A DNA stretch of 64,000 nt. Origin: CAVQSS01 sp963746605. Lineage in GTDB: Bacteria > Desulfobacterota > RBG-13-43-22. Below the pieces are notes generated by a model, which saw nothing but the letters and a program-made list of their open reading frames with translations, was not told where the DNA came from and ran no database searches. The DNA lies in assembly GCA_963746605.1 (NCBI GenBank), contig CAVVCH010000061.1:124001-188000 (forward strand), given 5' to 3'. Both the position numbers and the translations under genes were made by a program. This document shows, one piece after another, positions 16,135 to 25,214 of the stretch; the first letter of the stretch is position 1, and every line of letters starts with the position of its first letter.

Positions 16135-17277
16135 ATGCCATACGATCCAAAAGAACCTTTAAAAGACAGAATCACCGACCTGGGACCGAGACATTACGAG
16201 GAGTTTCTTCCTCCGGTCATTAAAAACAACTACGGAAAATGGGCCTACCATGAAATTCTGGAGCCCGGTATACTGGTGCACGTGGCTGAAAACGGTGACA
16301 AGGTTTTCACCGTTCGCGTCGGCGGTGCCCGGCTGATGAGCATCTCCCATATCCGGGAGCTCTGCGAAGTAGCCGACATACACTGCGACGGCCATCTGCG
16401 CTTCACCACCCGGAACAACATCGAGTTCATGGTGGATGACCTGGCCAAGGTCGAACCCCTGAAGAAAGACCTGCTCGGTCGCAAACAGGCCGGCGGGGGC
16501 TTCAAGTTCCCTATCGGCGGGACTGGCGCCGGGATCACCAATATCGTTCACACCCAGGGCTGGATCCATTGCCACACTCCGGCTACCGACGCCTCCGGCG
16601 TCGTCAAGGCGGTCATGGACGAATTGTTCGACGAATTCACCAGCATGCGCATGCCGGCCCAGGTGCGGATTTCCCTGGCCTGCTGTCTCAATATGTGCGG
16701 CGCCGTGCACTGCTCGGACATCGCTATTTTGGGCTATCATCGCAAACCGCCCATGGTCGATTGGGAAGTAATCGACAAGGTCTGTGAGATTCCTTTGGCC
16801 ATCGCCGCCTGTCCGACGGCCGCCATTAAACCGGGCAAGTACACCCGGGATGACGGGACCACGGCCCAGGGCGTCCAGGTGAATGCGGACCGCTGCATGT
16901 TTTGCGGCAACTGCTACACCATGTGCCCGGCCCTGCCCCTGGCCGACGACGTGGGCGACGGCATCGTGATCATGGCCGGCGGCAAAGTCTCCAACCGGAT
17001 CAACCCGCCCAAGTTCTCCAAGGTGGTGGTGGCCTTTTTGCCCAATACCCCGCCCCGCTGGAAAGAAACCTCCGATTGCGTCAAGAACCTGGTGGAAGTA
17101 TACGCCAAGGACGCCCGGAAATACGAGCGGGTGGGCGATTGGGCCGAGCGGATCGGGTGGGAGCGCTTCTTCGAGAAGACCGGCCTGCCTTTTACGCATC
17201 ACCTGATCGACGACTTCCGTGATCCGGCCTATTATACGTGGCGACAGACCACGCAATATCGTTTTACTAATTCCTAA
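16135..17277 (+). CDS. dsrB: Dissimilatory sulfite reductase beta subunit
   Basis: 380 residues, full length. It begins RITDLGPRHYEEFLPPVIKN and has FTTRNNIEFMVDD, the siroheme/cluster ligands in SLACCLNMCGAVHCSD and the ferredoxin segment CPTAAIKPG...CMFCGNCYTMCP. With DsrA it forms the alpha2-beta2 enzyme; the catalytically competent siroheme is bound by DsrB. A ggaggtgag ribosome site precedes the ATG. Intact, in contrast to dsrA. Confidence 0.97.
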   Translation: MPYDPKEPLKDRITDLGPRHYEEFLPPVIKNNYGKWAYHEILEPGILVHVAENGDKVFTVRVGGARLMSISHIRELCEVADIHCDGHLRFTTRNNIEFMVDDLAKVEPLKKDLLGRKQAGGGFKFPIGGTGAGITNIVHTQGWIHCHTPATDASGVVKAVMDELFDEFTSMRMPAQVRISLACCLNMCGAVHCSDIAILGYHRKPPMVDWEVIDKVCEIPLAIAACPTAAIKPGKYTRDDGTTAQGVQVNADRCMFCGNCYTMCPALPLADDVGDGIVIMAGGKVSNRINPPKFSKVVVAFLPNTPPRWKETSDCVKNLVEVYAKDARKYERVGDWAERIGWERFFEKTGLPFTHHLIDDFRDPAYYTWRQTTQYRFTNS

Positions 17278-17295
17278 ACCAACCCCTTACCTATT

Positions 17296-17340
17296 TTCCC
17301 CTCCTCCTTCCCCCCGCCGGGGAATGGAGGAGGAGGGGAA
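17296..17340. other. Large hairpin between dsrB and dsrD
   Basis: ttcccctcctcc (17296-17307) pairs perfectly with ggaggaggggaa (17329-17340), and an inner ttcccc/ggggaa extends it. No T-run follows, so it is more likely an mRNA-stabilising or processing element at the 3' side of dsrAB than a terminator. Confidence 0.6.
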
Positions 17341-17402
17341 AGACAGCCATCGGAGAGCGCGTCTCATTCCATAGGGCTGAACACCAAGAAACGAGGGAAA
17401 TC

Positions 17403-17639
17403 ATGGACGACGCCGAAGCCAAGAAATTTATCGTGGCGGAACTGGAGAAAAAGAAGGGCAAGTCGAAATTCTATCTGAAGGATTTTTATGCTATGGTGCC
17501 CGACCGAAAAGCCAGGGAGGTGAACAAACTGGTCAACAATATGGTGCAGGAAGGGATTCTGGAGTACTGGTCCAGCGGCAGCACCACCATGTATGGGATC
17601 AAGGGCGCCGGCAAACAGCAGTCCGCCGAAGGGGAGTAA
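17403..17639 (+). CDS. dsrD: Sulfite reductase activator DsrD
   Basis: 78 residues, the usual DsrD size, with a winged-helix fold: KKKGKSKFYLKDFYAM, then VNKLVNNMVQEGILEYWSSG. Known from biochemical work as an allosteric activator of DsrAB rather than a DNA-binding protein. It occurs in sulfite reducers and is normally absent from sulfur oxidisers, so it fixes the direction of this pathway. Start ATG follows gagggaaatc. Confidence 0.95.
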   Translation: MDDAEAKKFIVAELEKKKGKSKFYLKDFYAMVPDRKAREVNKLVNNMVQEGILEYWSSGSTTMYGIKGAGKQQSAEGE

Positions 17640-17695
17640 TCGGCTCTTTCTGAATACCTGGAATCCGTTGATCGGTTTTTTTTGCAGTTAACGCA

Positions 17696-19102
17696 ATGAA
17701 TTCGCCCCGATTGGTGATGGCCGCCCTCCGCGGTGGAGCCGGGAAGACCGTGCTTACCATGGGCCTCCTGGCCGCCTGGCACGATCGGGGGATTAAGGTG
17801 GTACCCTTTAAGAAGGGTCCGGATTATATCGACGCCGGATGGCTGGCCAAAGCGGCCGGACACCCCTGCTATAATCTGGACCCTTTTTTAATGGGGAAAA
17901 AGACCCTGCTGTCATCGTTCAAGAAAAGGTTCCTTGAGGGGGACCTGGCCTTGATTGAGGGCAACCGGGGAATCTTTGATGGGATCGATGCCCAGGGGAC
18001 CTACAGCACCGCCCAGTTGGCCAAGTGGCTCCGGGTTCCGGTGGTCCTGATCCTCGACTGCACCAAGGCCACCCGGACCGTGGCGGCTATGGTTCTAGGT
18101 TGCCTGGCCTTTGATCCCGACCTGCCCCTAAAGGGGCTGATTCTAAACCACATCGTTCGCAGTCGTCACGAGGCGGTTATCCGAAAGACCATCGAGCAGA
18201 CCTGTGACCTGCCCATCCTGGGGGTGATTCCTCGGATGGGCGCCGGGCGTCTGCCCGAACGGCATCTGGGTCTGGTGCCTTTTCAGGAGCACCCCGAAGT
18301 GGAGCAAACCGTCCGCTTCACCCGGGAGATGGCTGAAAAGTACCTGGATTTGGCCGGACTCCAGGCCCTGGCCGGCCAGGCCCCGCCGCTGCCGGGGGGG
18401 GTGCCCCTTCCGACCGCTAAGGATAAGGGGAGGACGAAAAGACGTCCCCGGGTTGGAGTGATCCAGGATACGGCGTTTCAGTTCTATTACCCGGAGAACC
18501 TGGAAGCTCTGGAAGCCGCCGGGGCCGAGCTGGTTTTTCTGAATGCCCTTTCCGGGCAATTCCCCGGGAACCTGGAGGCCCTGTACATCGGCGGCGGTTT
18601 TCCGGAAACCCAGGCCGCCGACCTTTCCCAAAACAAGGGTTTTCGAAAAGGCCTGGCCGAGGCCATTGAGGCCGGTCTTCCGGTTTATGCCGAGTGCGGC
18701 GGTTTGATGTACCTGGGAAAAACCCTGATTTACCGGGGTGACGCCTACCCCATGGTGGGCGTTTTTCCGTTTACCTTTTCACTGGAAAGGAAACCGCAAG
18801 GGCACGGCTACACCCGGATCAAGGTGGTCGAAGCCAATCCCTACTTCCCGCTGGGGACTGTCTTAAAGGGGCATGAATTCCACTATTCCCGGGTGATCGA
18901 GGGTGATTTGGAGGTCTGGAAAATGGCTTTTCAGATGAACAAGGGGGAAGGATTGGATGGCCGGCGGGATGGCTTGATCTACAAAAATACCCTGGCCACC
19001 TATACCCATCTTCATGCCCTGGGAAGCCCGGAATGGGCTCGGGGTCTGGTTGCCAGGGCCGGGGGGCGCCCGGTTGGAAAAAGTCCTGCGGCCCTGGAAT
19101 AA
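17696..19102 (+). CDS. dsrN: Siroheme amidase DsrN (CbiA-like)
   Basis: 468 residues homologous to cobyrinate a,c-diamide synthase. The N-terminal ATP-binding domain has RGGAGKTVLTMG (~12-23). The C-terminal class-I glutamine amidotransferase domain has the nucleophile in YAECGGLMYLG (about C334) and a later HEFHYSR. In dsr loci this protein is held to amidate siroheme to the sirohydrochlorin-amide found in DsrAB. The position directly after dsrD supports DsrN over a cobalamin enzyme, and no other cobalamin genes are near. No clear ribosome site precedes the ATG; the protein could start slightly later. Confidence 0.88.
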   Translation: MNSPRLVMAALRGGAGKTVLTMGLLAAWHDRGIKVVPFKKGPDYIDAGWLAKAAGHPCYNLDPFLMGKKTLLSSFKKRFLEGDLALIEGNRGIFDGIDAQGTYSTAQLAKWLRVPVVLILDCTKATRTVAAMVLGCLAFDPDLPLKGLILNHIVRSRHEAVIRKTIEQTCDLPILGVIPRMGAGRLPERHLGLVPFQEHPEVEQTVRFTREMAEKYLDLAGLQALAGQAPPLPGGVPLPTAKDKGRTKRRPRVGVIQDTAFQFYYPENLEALEAAGAELVFLNALSGQFPGNLEALYIGGGFPETQAADLSQNKGFRKGLAEAIEAGLPVYAECGGLMYLGKTLIYRGDAYPMVGVFPFTFSLERKPQGHGYTRIKVVEANPYFPLGTVLKGHEFHYSRVIEGDLEVWKMAFQMNKGEGLDGRRDGLIYKNTLATYTHLHALGSPEWARGLVARAGGRPVGKSPAALE

Positions 19103-19214
19103 GCATAAAATTCCTTGAAAAATTGTGGATTTTCCCTTGACATTTTATTTAAAATAAGTCATGTATGGGCCACAAAACTTATTAACCATTAACATTATTG
19201 AGGAGGATGAAGGC

Positions 19215-19532
19215 ATGGCAACAATTGCATTTAAAGGACATGACTTTAGTGTAGATGAAGACGGATTCATCGACGATTTCAATAGCTGGAACCGTGACTG
19301 GGTGGATTATGTAAAGGAATCCGAGGGGATCAAAGAACTGACCGAAGAACACTGGAAGATCATCAATATCCTCCAGGATTATTACAAGAAAAATGGGATC
19401 GCCCCCATGGTTCGAATCCTTTCCAAGGTGACCGGATTCAAACTGAAATACATCTATGAACTGTTTCCTTCCGGACCGGGCAAAGGGGCCTGTAAGATGG
19501 CGGGGCTGCCCAAGCCTACCGGTTGCGTTTAA
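19215..19532 (+). CDS. dsrC: Sulfur carrier DsrC
   Basis: 105 residues. It ends CKMAGLPKPTGCV with the two redox cysteines of true DsrC: C93 (CysB) and penultimate C104 (CysA), 11 apart. These form the trisulfide with the sulfur from sulfite, later reduced by DsrMKJOP. The ATG at 19215 is preceded by gaggaggatgaaggc and gives the standard N-terminus; an in-frame ATG at 19161 would add 18 atypical residues. dsrC is often unlinked from dsrAB in sulfate reducers, but here it is inside the locus. Confidence 0.96.
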   Translation: MATIAFKGHDFSVDEDGFIDDFNSWNRDWVDYVKESEGIKELTEEHWKIINILQDYYKKNGIAPMVRILSKVTGFKLKYIYELFPSGPGKGACKMAGLPKPTGCV

Positions 19533-19544
19533 ACATTAGAATCA

Positions 19545-19609
19545 CGGGGCAGGTGACGAGTAGCGGTTATCATACAAGGCTTTGAATTTCTGCCCCGGTA
19601 CTCGTCACC
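19545..19609 (+). promoter_or_regulatory. Competing inverted repeats upstream of the RsbRD_N gene
   Basis: Arm A cggggcag (19545-19552) is complementary to ctgccccg (19590-19597). Arm B ggtgacgagta (19552-19562) is complementary to tactcgtcacc (19599-19609). The order is A-B-A'-B', so the two helices interlock and, with almost no loop bases, should exclude each other. B' ends six bases before the ATG at 19616 and no Shine-Dalgarno is visible there. Either a two-state control element or a scrambled interspersed repeat. Confidence 0.5.
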
Positions 19610-19615
19610 CCGCCC

Positions 19616-20158
19616 ATGGATCTGAACACATTTTTTAAAGAAAAAAAGTCTGCTTTCCTAAAACGGTGGTTCAACCTCATCGTGGAAACCTACCCCGATG
19701 AGACCACGCGGTTTCTGAAATACCAAAAAGATCGCTTTGCCAATCCGGTCGGTTATGCCTTGACGCAATCCCTCGACCGGTTATATGAAGAGGTTGTTTC
19801 CGGAGTGGACCCCGAGCGGGCCGCTCCGGCCTTGGATCAGATTATACGGATTCGAGCCATACAAAACTTTTCCCCCTCCCAGGCGGTCGCCTTCGTCTTT
19901 TTTTTGAAAACCGTCATCCGCGATGCCCTGGAGGAGGAGATTAGACAATCCGGGATCAAGGAAGAACTGCTGATCATCGAGACCCGCATCGACCAGTTGG
20001 CGCTGTTGGCCTTTGATCAGTACATGGCTTGCCGGGAAAAGCTCTATGACCTCAAGGCCAACGAACTTCGCCGGCAGACCCATCGACTGTTGCAGCGGGC
20101 CAAAATTATCGGGGAGCCCCCCGCCTCCGACCTGAACTCCGAAGAAGGTAACGTTTGA
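19616..20158 (+). CDS. RsbRD N-terminal domain protein of the dsr locus
   Basis: 180 residues. The first ~145 match the RsbRD_N / RsbT co-antagonist N-terminal domain: KRWFNLIVETYPDETTRFL, then DPERAAPALDQIIRIRAIQNFSPSQAVAF and FVFFLKTVIRDAL. These are globin-like helical sensor domains. A gene of this type commonly precedes dsrM in Desulfobacterota. It lacks the STAS output domain, so its role is probably local, perhaps in regulating the DsrMKJOP complex. It starts at an ATG without an evident ribosome site, 30 bases ahead of dsrM. Confidence 0.8.
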   Translation: MDLNTFFKEKKSAFLKRWFNLIVETYPDETTRFLKYQKDRFANPVGYALTQSLDRLYEEVVSGVDPERAAPALDQIIRIRAIQNFSPSQAVAFVFFLKTVIRDALEEEIRQSGIKEELLIIETRIDQLALLAFDQYMACREKLYDLKANELRRQTHRLLQRAKIIGEPPASDLNSEEGNV

Positions 20159-20188
20159 ACGGTTTAAAATAAAGGAGAGGGTAGGTCC

Positions 20189-21217
20189 ATGAATTTCATA
20201 CTCAGTTTAATCATAGCGCTTGTGGTTGTTAACGTCCTGGTTATGATCCCCCTGGTAGGAATACTGGCGGCCAATATGCAATTTCTGTTCGGGGTGATCC
20301 TTCCCTACGCGGCGGTGCTGATTTTCCTGATCGGAATGATCTGGCGGGTCACCACCTGGGCCAAGGCCCCGGTTCCCTTCCGGATCCCTACCACGGCGGG
20401 ACAGCAAAAGACACTGCCCTGGATCAAGGACAGTAAATTGGACAACCCCACCACCACCGCCGGCGTCGTGGGGCGCATGCTCCTGGAAGTCCTGCTCTTT
20501 CGGTCGCTCTTCCGGAATACCAAAATGGAATACCGCGAAGGCCCCCGGGTCACCTATGAATGGGAAAAATGGTTGTGGCTGTTTGCGCTCGTTTTTCATT
20601 ATGCCTTCCTGGTGGTTTTGATCCGGCATCTTCGTTTTTTTACCGAGCCCGTGCCGGTCTTCGTTCAAATCCTGGAATCGCTGGACGGTTTTGTCCAGAT
20701 GGGGATCGCCCCCTTAAACGGACTGGGACTGCCGGTGATGCTGCTCAGCGGAGTGGTCCTCCCGGCGGCCGTTACCTTTCTGTTGCTTCGTCGCCTGCTG
20801 GTTCCCAGTGTCCGTTATATTTCCCTTCCGGCCGATTACTTTCCCCTGCTTCTGATCCTCGGCATTGCCACCACCGGAATTCTGATGCGGTACCTCCTTA
20901 AATTGGACGTGGTCGGCGTCAAACAGTTGATGATCGGTCTGGTGACCTTCAAGCCCGTGGTGCCCCAGGGGATCGGGGTCCTTTTTTATATCCATCTATT
21001 TATGATCTGCACCCTTTTTGCCTATTTTCCCTTCAGCAAGCTGGTCCATCTGGGCGGCATCTTTCTCAGCCCGACCCGTAACCTGGCCAACAACAACCGG
21101 ATGGTCCGCCACGTGAACCCCTGGTGGTATCCGGTCAAGGTGCACACCTATGAACATTACGAGGATGAATTCCGAGAAAAAATGATTGAGGCTGGAATCC
21201 CAGTGGAAAAGGAGTAA
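20189..21217 (+). CDS. dsrM: DsrM, membrane cytochrome b subunit
   Basis: 342 residues. It has an N-terminal pair of membrane helices (~3-52), a cytoplasmic loop, then a NarI-like five-helix cytochrome b region (about 110-310) with histidines in FHYAFLVVLIRH and IHLFMICTLF as likely heme ligands. It exchanges electrons between menaquinone and DsrK. Ribosome site aaaggagagg is 11 bases before the ATG. dsrK starts three bases after its stop. Confidence 0.95.
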   Translation: MNFILSLIIALVVVNVLVMIPLVGILAANMQFLFGVILPYAAVLIFLIGMIWRVTTWAKAPVPFRIPTTAGQQKTLPWIKDSKLDNPTTTAGVVGRMLLEVLLFRSLFRNTKMEYREGPRVTYEWEKWLWLFALVFHYAFLVVLIRHLRFFTEPVPVFVQILESLDGFVQMGIAPLNGLGLPVMLLSGVVLPAAVTFLLLRRLLVPSVRYISLPADYFPLLLILGIATTGILMRYLLKLDVVGVKQLMIGLVTFKPVVPQGIGVLFYIHLFMICTLFAYFPFSKLVHLGGIFLSPTRNLANNNRMVRHVNPWWYPVKVHTYEHYEDEFREKMIEAGIPVEKE

Positions 21218-21219
21218 TC

Positions 21220-22857
21220 ATGGCCTTCAAGAATATTCCCAAGCCCAATGAATTAGCCCAGATCGGCCATAATCCCCCCTCGATGAAGGGCTGGATGGAT
21301 GTCCCAGCGGATATCCGGCCGGGGATGTTTTGTTACGCCGGTCAGCCTAAGAATTTGGAGGCGGTGGGCCTGCCCAATCCGCGGAAATGGGCTCCGACCG
21401 ATGACGACTGGCAACTGCCCGACAACTGGAAAGAGATATTCCTGGAGGGCATGCGGGAACGGTTGAAGAAGTATCGCACCTTCCAGATCTTCATGGACAT
21501 CTGCGTCCGCTGCGGGGCCTGCGCGGACAAGTGCCATTTTTTCATCGGCTCCGGGGATCCTAAAAACATGCCGGTCCTGCGGGCCGAGCTGTTGCGCTCT
21601 ATCTACCGGCGGGAGTTCACCGTCGCCGGAAAGCTGCTGGGAAAGATGGCCGGTGCCCGGGAGCTGACTCCCGAGGTATTGAAGGAAATCTGGCATTACA
21701 TGTTCCAGTGTACGGAGTGCCGCCGCTGTTCCCTCTTCTGCCCCTACGGCATCGACACCGCTGAAATCACGATTATCGGCCGGGAATTGCTCAACCTGCT
21801 GGGGTTGAACATCGACTGGATCGCCGGGCCCGTGGCCAACTGTTACCGGAAAGGAAATCACCTGGGCATCGAGCCCCATGCCTTTAAAGACATGATCGAG
21901 TTTTTCCTCGATGAGGTCGAGGGCGTTTGTGGGATCCGGCCGGAGCCGACCTTTAACCGCAAAGGGGCTGAAATCCTGTTCGTCACCCCTTCGGGTGACG
22001 TCTTTGCCGACCCCGGGACTTATACCGCCATGGGCTACCTGATGCTCTTCCATCAATTGGGACTGGATTACACCTGGAGCACCTATGCCTCCGAAGGCGG
22101 GAACTTCGGGTTTTTCACCTCCAATGAAATGGCCCAGCGGTTGAATTATAAGATCTACGCCGAGGCCAAACGCCTGGGGGTCAAATGGATCCTGGGCGGC
22201 GAGTGCGGCCACATGTGGCGCCTGATCCATCAATACATGGACACCTGGAACGGGCCGGCGGATTTCCTGGAGGAACCGGTGTCGCCCATCACCGGGACTA
22301 AATTTGAAAATGCCAAGGCCACCAAGATGGTCCATTTGGTGGAGTTCACCGCCGACCTGATCCGGAACGGCAAATTGAAGCTGGATCCCAGCCGCAACGA
22401 CAACCTGCGGGTCACGTTTCATGACTCCTGCAACACCGCCCGAGGCATGGGATTTTTCGAAGAGCCTCGATATGTCATCAAACACGTCTGTAATAATTTT
22501 TTTGAAATGCCGGAAAACACGATCCGGGAGCAGACCTTCTGCTGCGGCAGCGGCTCCGGGCTGAACGCCGGTGAGGATATGGAGCTGCGGATGCGGGGCG
22601 GGTTTCCCCGGGCCAATGCCGTCCGCTTCGTTCACGATAGGTTTGGGGTCAATATGCTGGCTAATATCTGCGCCATCGACCGGGCAGCCTTATCCACTTC
22701 CATGGAATATTGGGTTCCGGAGGTAGGGGTCACCGGGGTTCACGAGATGGTGGCCAATGCCCTGATCATGGACGGCGAAGGGGAGCGGACCACCGATCTG
22801 CGCGGGGAACCCCTGCCTGGATTCGAGGAAAAGGAGGAGGGCGAAGAAGATGTATGA
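21220..22857 (+). CDS. dsrK: DsrK, HdrD-like iron-sulfur subunit
   Basis: 545 residues, cytoplasmic. Two [4Fe-4S] ferredoxin sites are visible (C95, C98, C101, C105 and C164, C167, C170, C174). C-terminal CCG-type motifs, HDSCNTARGMG and FCCGSGSG, hold the noncubane cluster thought to reduce the DsrC trisulfide, as in heterodisulfide reductase HdrD. Its 3' end overlaps dsrJ by 8 bases. Frame fully intact. Confidence 0.95.
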   Translation: MAFKNIPKPNELAQIGHNPPSMKGWMDVPADIRPGMFCYAGQPKNLEAVGLPNPRKWAPTDDDWQLPDNWKEIFLEGMRERLKKYRTFQIFMDICVRCGACADKCHFFIGSGDPKNMPVLRAELLRSIYRREFTVAGKLLGKMAGARELTPEVLKEIWHYMFQCTECRRCSLFCPYGIDTAEITIIGRELLNLLGLNIDWIAGPVANCYRKGNHLGIEPHAFKDMIEFFLDEVEGVCGIRPEPTFNRKGAEILFVTPSGDVFADPGTYTAMGYLMLFHQLGLDYTWSTYASEGGNFGFFTSNEMAQRLNYKIYAEAKRLGVKWILGGECGHMWRLIHQYMDTWNGPADFLEEPVSPITGTKFENAKATKMVHLVEFTADLIRNGKLKLDPSRNDNLRVTFHDSCNTARGMGFFEEPRYVIKHVCNNFFEMPENTIREQTFCCGSGSGLNAGEDMELRMRGGFPRANAVRFVHDRFGVNMLANICAIDRAALSTSMEYWVPEVGVTGVHEMVANALIMDGEGERTTDLRGEPLPGFEEKEEGEEDV

Positions 22858-23246
22858 CAGCGGCAAGATCATCACGGGGATAGTCATTTTCGTCATTCTG
22901 GTGACTTTTCCGATCTGGTACAATCTGGGTCGGGCCACGCCGCCACCGGATCCCAAAATTGATACCCCGGTCATTCAGGCGCTGGCGGAAAAGAAGTGTA
23001 TCGAACCGAAAAGCCAGATGAAATACACCCATATGAAGATTCTGGATGAATGGCGCCATACGGTCGTGCGGACCCAGGAGCGGATTTATACGGCCGCCGA
23101 CGGGAAGACAGTATGATATGAGCCTTCAGAATACCTGTATGAAATGCCATTCCAACAAAAGCCAGTTCTGCGATCAGTGCCATAATTATTTGCAGGTCAA
23201 ACCCTATTGCTGGGATTGCCACATCGCGCCAAAGGAGAAAAAGTAA
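22850..23246 (+). CDS. dsrJ: DsrJ, triheme cytochrome c, frameshifted
   Basis: Membrane-anchored periplasmic cytochrome c of DsrMKJOP. The N-terminal part (22850-23116) begins MYDSGKIITG with an uncleaved signal-anchor helix and runs to DGKTV-stop. The other frame continues with YDMSLQNTCMKCH and carries all three CXXCH heme sites (CMKCH, CDQCH, CWDCH). Removing the G at 23111 joins the halves as DGKTYDMSLQN and gives 131 residues, the normal size. As written, the product would carry no heme. The stop overlaps the dsrO ATG (TAATG). Confidence 0.88.
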
Positions 23247-24022
23247 TGGGCCTCAATCGAAGAGATTTCCTGAAAATAGCCGGGATTTCCAGCCTCATGG
23301 GGCTGGGAGGGAAGGCGGCGCTGGAGGTCCTCCGGCCGGGGGAGTTGGAGGCGTCCCTGCCCCTCGCCCCTCCGATCGCAGCCAAGCACTGGGCCATGGT
23401 CATCGATACCCGGAAGCTTAAAACCGAAGAAGATTTTCAGCGGTGTATCGATGCCTGCCACCGGACGCACAATGTGCCCAAAATTCCCAGTGCCAAGGAA
23501 GAAATCAAGTGGATTTGGACGGAGGCCTATAAAAACGCCTTTCCCGACGATGAACACGAATACGTAGCCGAAGCGGTGGAGCATAAAAAGTTTTTAACCT
23601 TCTGCAACCACTGCACCAATCCCCCTTGTGTCCGGGTTTGTCCCACCAAGGCCACTTTTAAACGGGCCGACGGGATCGTCATGATGGACTTTCACCGGTG
23701 CATCGGCTGCCGGTTCTGTATGGCCGGCTGTCCCTACGGTTCCCGGAGTTTCAACTGGGGGGACCCGCGCCGTTACCTCAAGGAACCCACCAATCCGGCT
23801 TTTCCAACGCGCGCCAAGGGGGTGGTGGAGAAATGTAATTTCTGTGAGGATCGTTTGGCCAAGGGACAAAATCCGGCCTGTGTGGAGGCCTCCAACGGGG
23901 CCCTGGTGTTCGGCGATTTAGCCAATCCGAATTCCGAGGTCAGGAAGCTGCTGAAAGAGAATTATTCGATTCGCCGTAAACCCGGTCTGGGAACGTATCC
24001 CAACCTTTTCTATTTGGTATGA
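23246..24022 (+). CDS. dsrO: DsrO, periplasmic ferredoxin-like subunit
   Basis: 258 residues. It starts with a Tat signal, RRDFLKIAGISSLMGLGG, so it is exported folded with its clusters. Cysteine sets of the four-cluster ferredoxin type follow: CNHCTNPPCVRVCP, CIGCRFCMAGCPYG and CNFCEDRLAKGQNPAC. It relays electrons between DsrJ and DsrP on the outer face of the membrane. The ATG overlaps the dsrJ stop and has aaaggagaaaaag upstream, which supports this start over an upstream in-frame ATG at 23207. Confidence 0.95.
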   Translation: MGLNRRDFLKIAGISSLMGLGGKAALEVLRPGELEASLPLAPPIAAKHWAMVIDTRKLKTEEDFQRCIDACHRTHNVPKIPSAKEEIKWIWTEAYKNAFPDDEHEYVAEAVEHKKFLTFCNHCTNPPCVRVCPTKATFKRADGIVMMDFHRCIGCRFCMAGCPYGSRSFNWGDPRRYLKEPTNPAFPTRAKGVVEKCNFCEDRLAKGQNPACVEASNGALVFGDLANPNSEVRKLLKENYSIRRKPGLGTYPNLFYLV

Positions 24023-24029
24023 GGTGGTT

Positions 24030-25199
24030 ATGTTCGAGAAAGCGCTTACAGGAAGCAAGGGATATTATACATGGTTGGCCTTCTTGGGGATTTTTATCGC
24101 CACCGGAGTGGCCTGCTACCTCTATCAATTTAACGAGGGCCTGCGCATCACCGGATTGAGCCGGGATGTCTCCTGGGGTTTCTATATCGCCCAATTTACC
24201 TTTCTGGTCGGGGTGGCGGCGTCGGCGGTCATGCTGGTGTTGCCCTATTACCTGCATGACGTCAAGGTTTTTGGCAAGATTACCATCCTGGGTGAATTCC
24301 TGGCCATCGCTTCGGTGACCATGTGTCTGCTTTTTATCTTTGTGGACCTCGGCAACCCCGTGCGGATCTTGAACGTCATCCTCTACCCGACGCCCAATTC
24401 CATCCTCTTCTGGGATATGATCGTGCTGAACGTGTATTTGATCCTCAATATCCTGATCGGCTGGAATGTCCTGGCTGCGGAACGCAAGGCCGTGGCCCCG
24501 CCCCGATGGGTCACCCCCCTGATCTACCTTTCCATCCCCTGGGCCGTCAGCATTCACACGGTCACGGCGTTCCTCTACGCCGGCCTTCCGGGGCGCCATT
24601 TCTGGCTCAGCGCCATTATGGCGGTCCGCTTTCTGGGGTCGGCCTTTGCCGCCGGCCCGGCCCTGCTGGTGCTCCTGGCCCTGATCGTCCGCCGGGCCAC
24701 CGGGTTTGATGCCGGCAACGAGGCCCTGAAAAAATTGATCAACATCATCACCTACGCCATGCTGGCCAGTATCTTCTTCGTCATCCTGGAGCTATTCACC
24801 GCCTTCTACAGCCAGATCCCGGGTCATATGCATGCCTTCCAATATCTCTTCTGGGGATTGGAAGGCCATAACAAATACACCACCTGGACCTGGATTTCCG
24901 TGTGCATGGGGCTGACCTCGGCCCTGCTGCTGGTCATCCCCTGGACCCGGAACAAGATGGGTATTGCCGCCATAGCCTGCTTCGGCGTGTTTGGTTCCTT
25001 GTGGATTGAAAAGGGGCTCACCCTGGTGGTCACCGGCTTTATCCCCAACCCGCTGGAAAAGGTGGTCGAATATGCCCCCACCGCCCCGGAGATTTTCATC
25101 GCCTTGGGGGTCTGGGCCACCGGTTTTCTGGTGTTGACCCTCTTGTATAAGATTGCCATCTCCGTAAAGCTGGATCCCAACAGCGCTTCTGTACATTAA
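24030..25199 (+). CDS. dsrP: DsrP, NrfD-like membrane subunit
   Basis: 389 residues with about ten membrane helices in the NrfD/PsrC pattern, typical motifs GFYIAQFTFLVGVAASA and LGNPVRILNVILYPTPNS near the second and third helices. It is a quinone-interacting integral membrane partner of DsrO. ATG at 24030 with gaggtgg just upstream; a GTG at 24024 is in frame but closer to the ribosome site. It is the last gene of the locus and is followed by a strong terminator. Confidence 0.95.
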   Translation: MFEKALTGSKGYYTWLAFLGIFIATGVACYLYQFNEGLRITGLSRDVSWGFYIAQFTFLVGVAASAVMLVLPYYLHDVKVFGKITILGEFLAIASVTMCLLFIFVDLGNPVRILNVILYPTPNSILFWDMIVLNVYLILNILIGWNVLAAERKAVAPPRWVTPLIYLSIPWAVSIHTVTAFLYAGLPGRHFWLSAIMAVRFLGSAFAAGPALLVLLALIVRRATGFDAGNEALKKLINIITYAMLASIFFVILELFTAFYSQIPGHMHAFQYLFWGLEGHNKYTTWTWISVCMGLTSALLLVIPWTRNKMGIAAIACFGVFGSLWIEKGLTLVVTGFIPNPLEKVVEYAPTAPEIFIALGVWATGFLVLTLLYKIAISVKLDPNSASVH

Positions 25200-25214
25200 T
25201 ACATCTGCTTGAAA

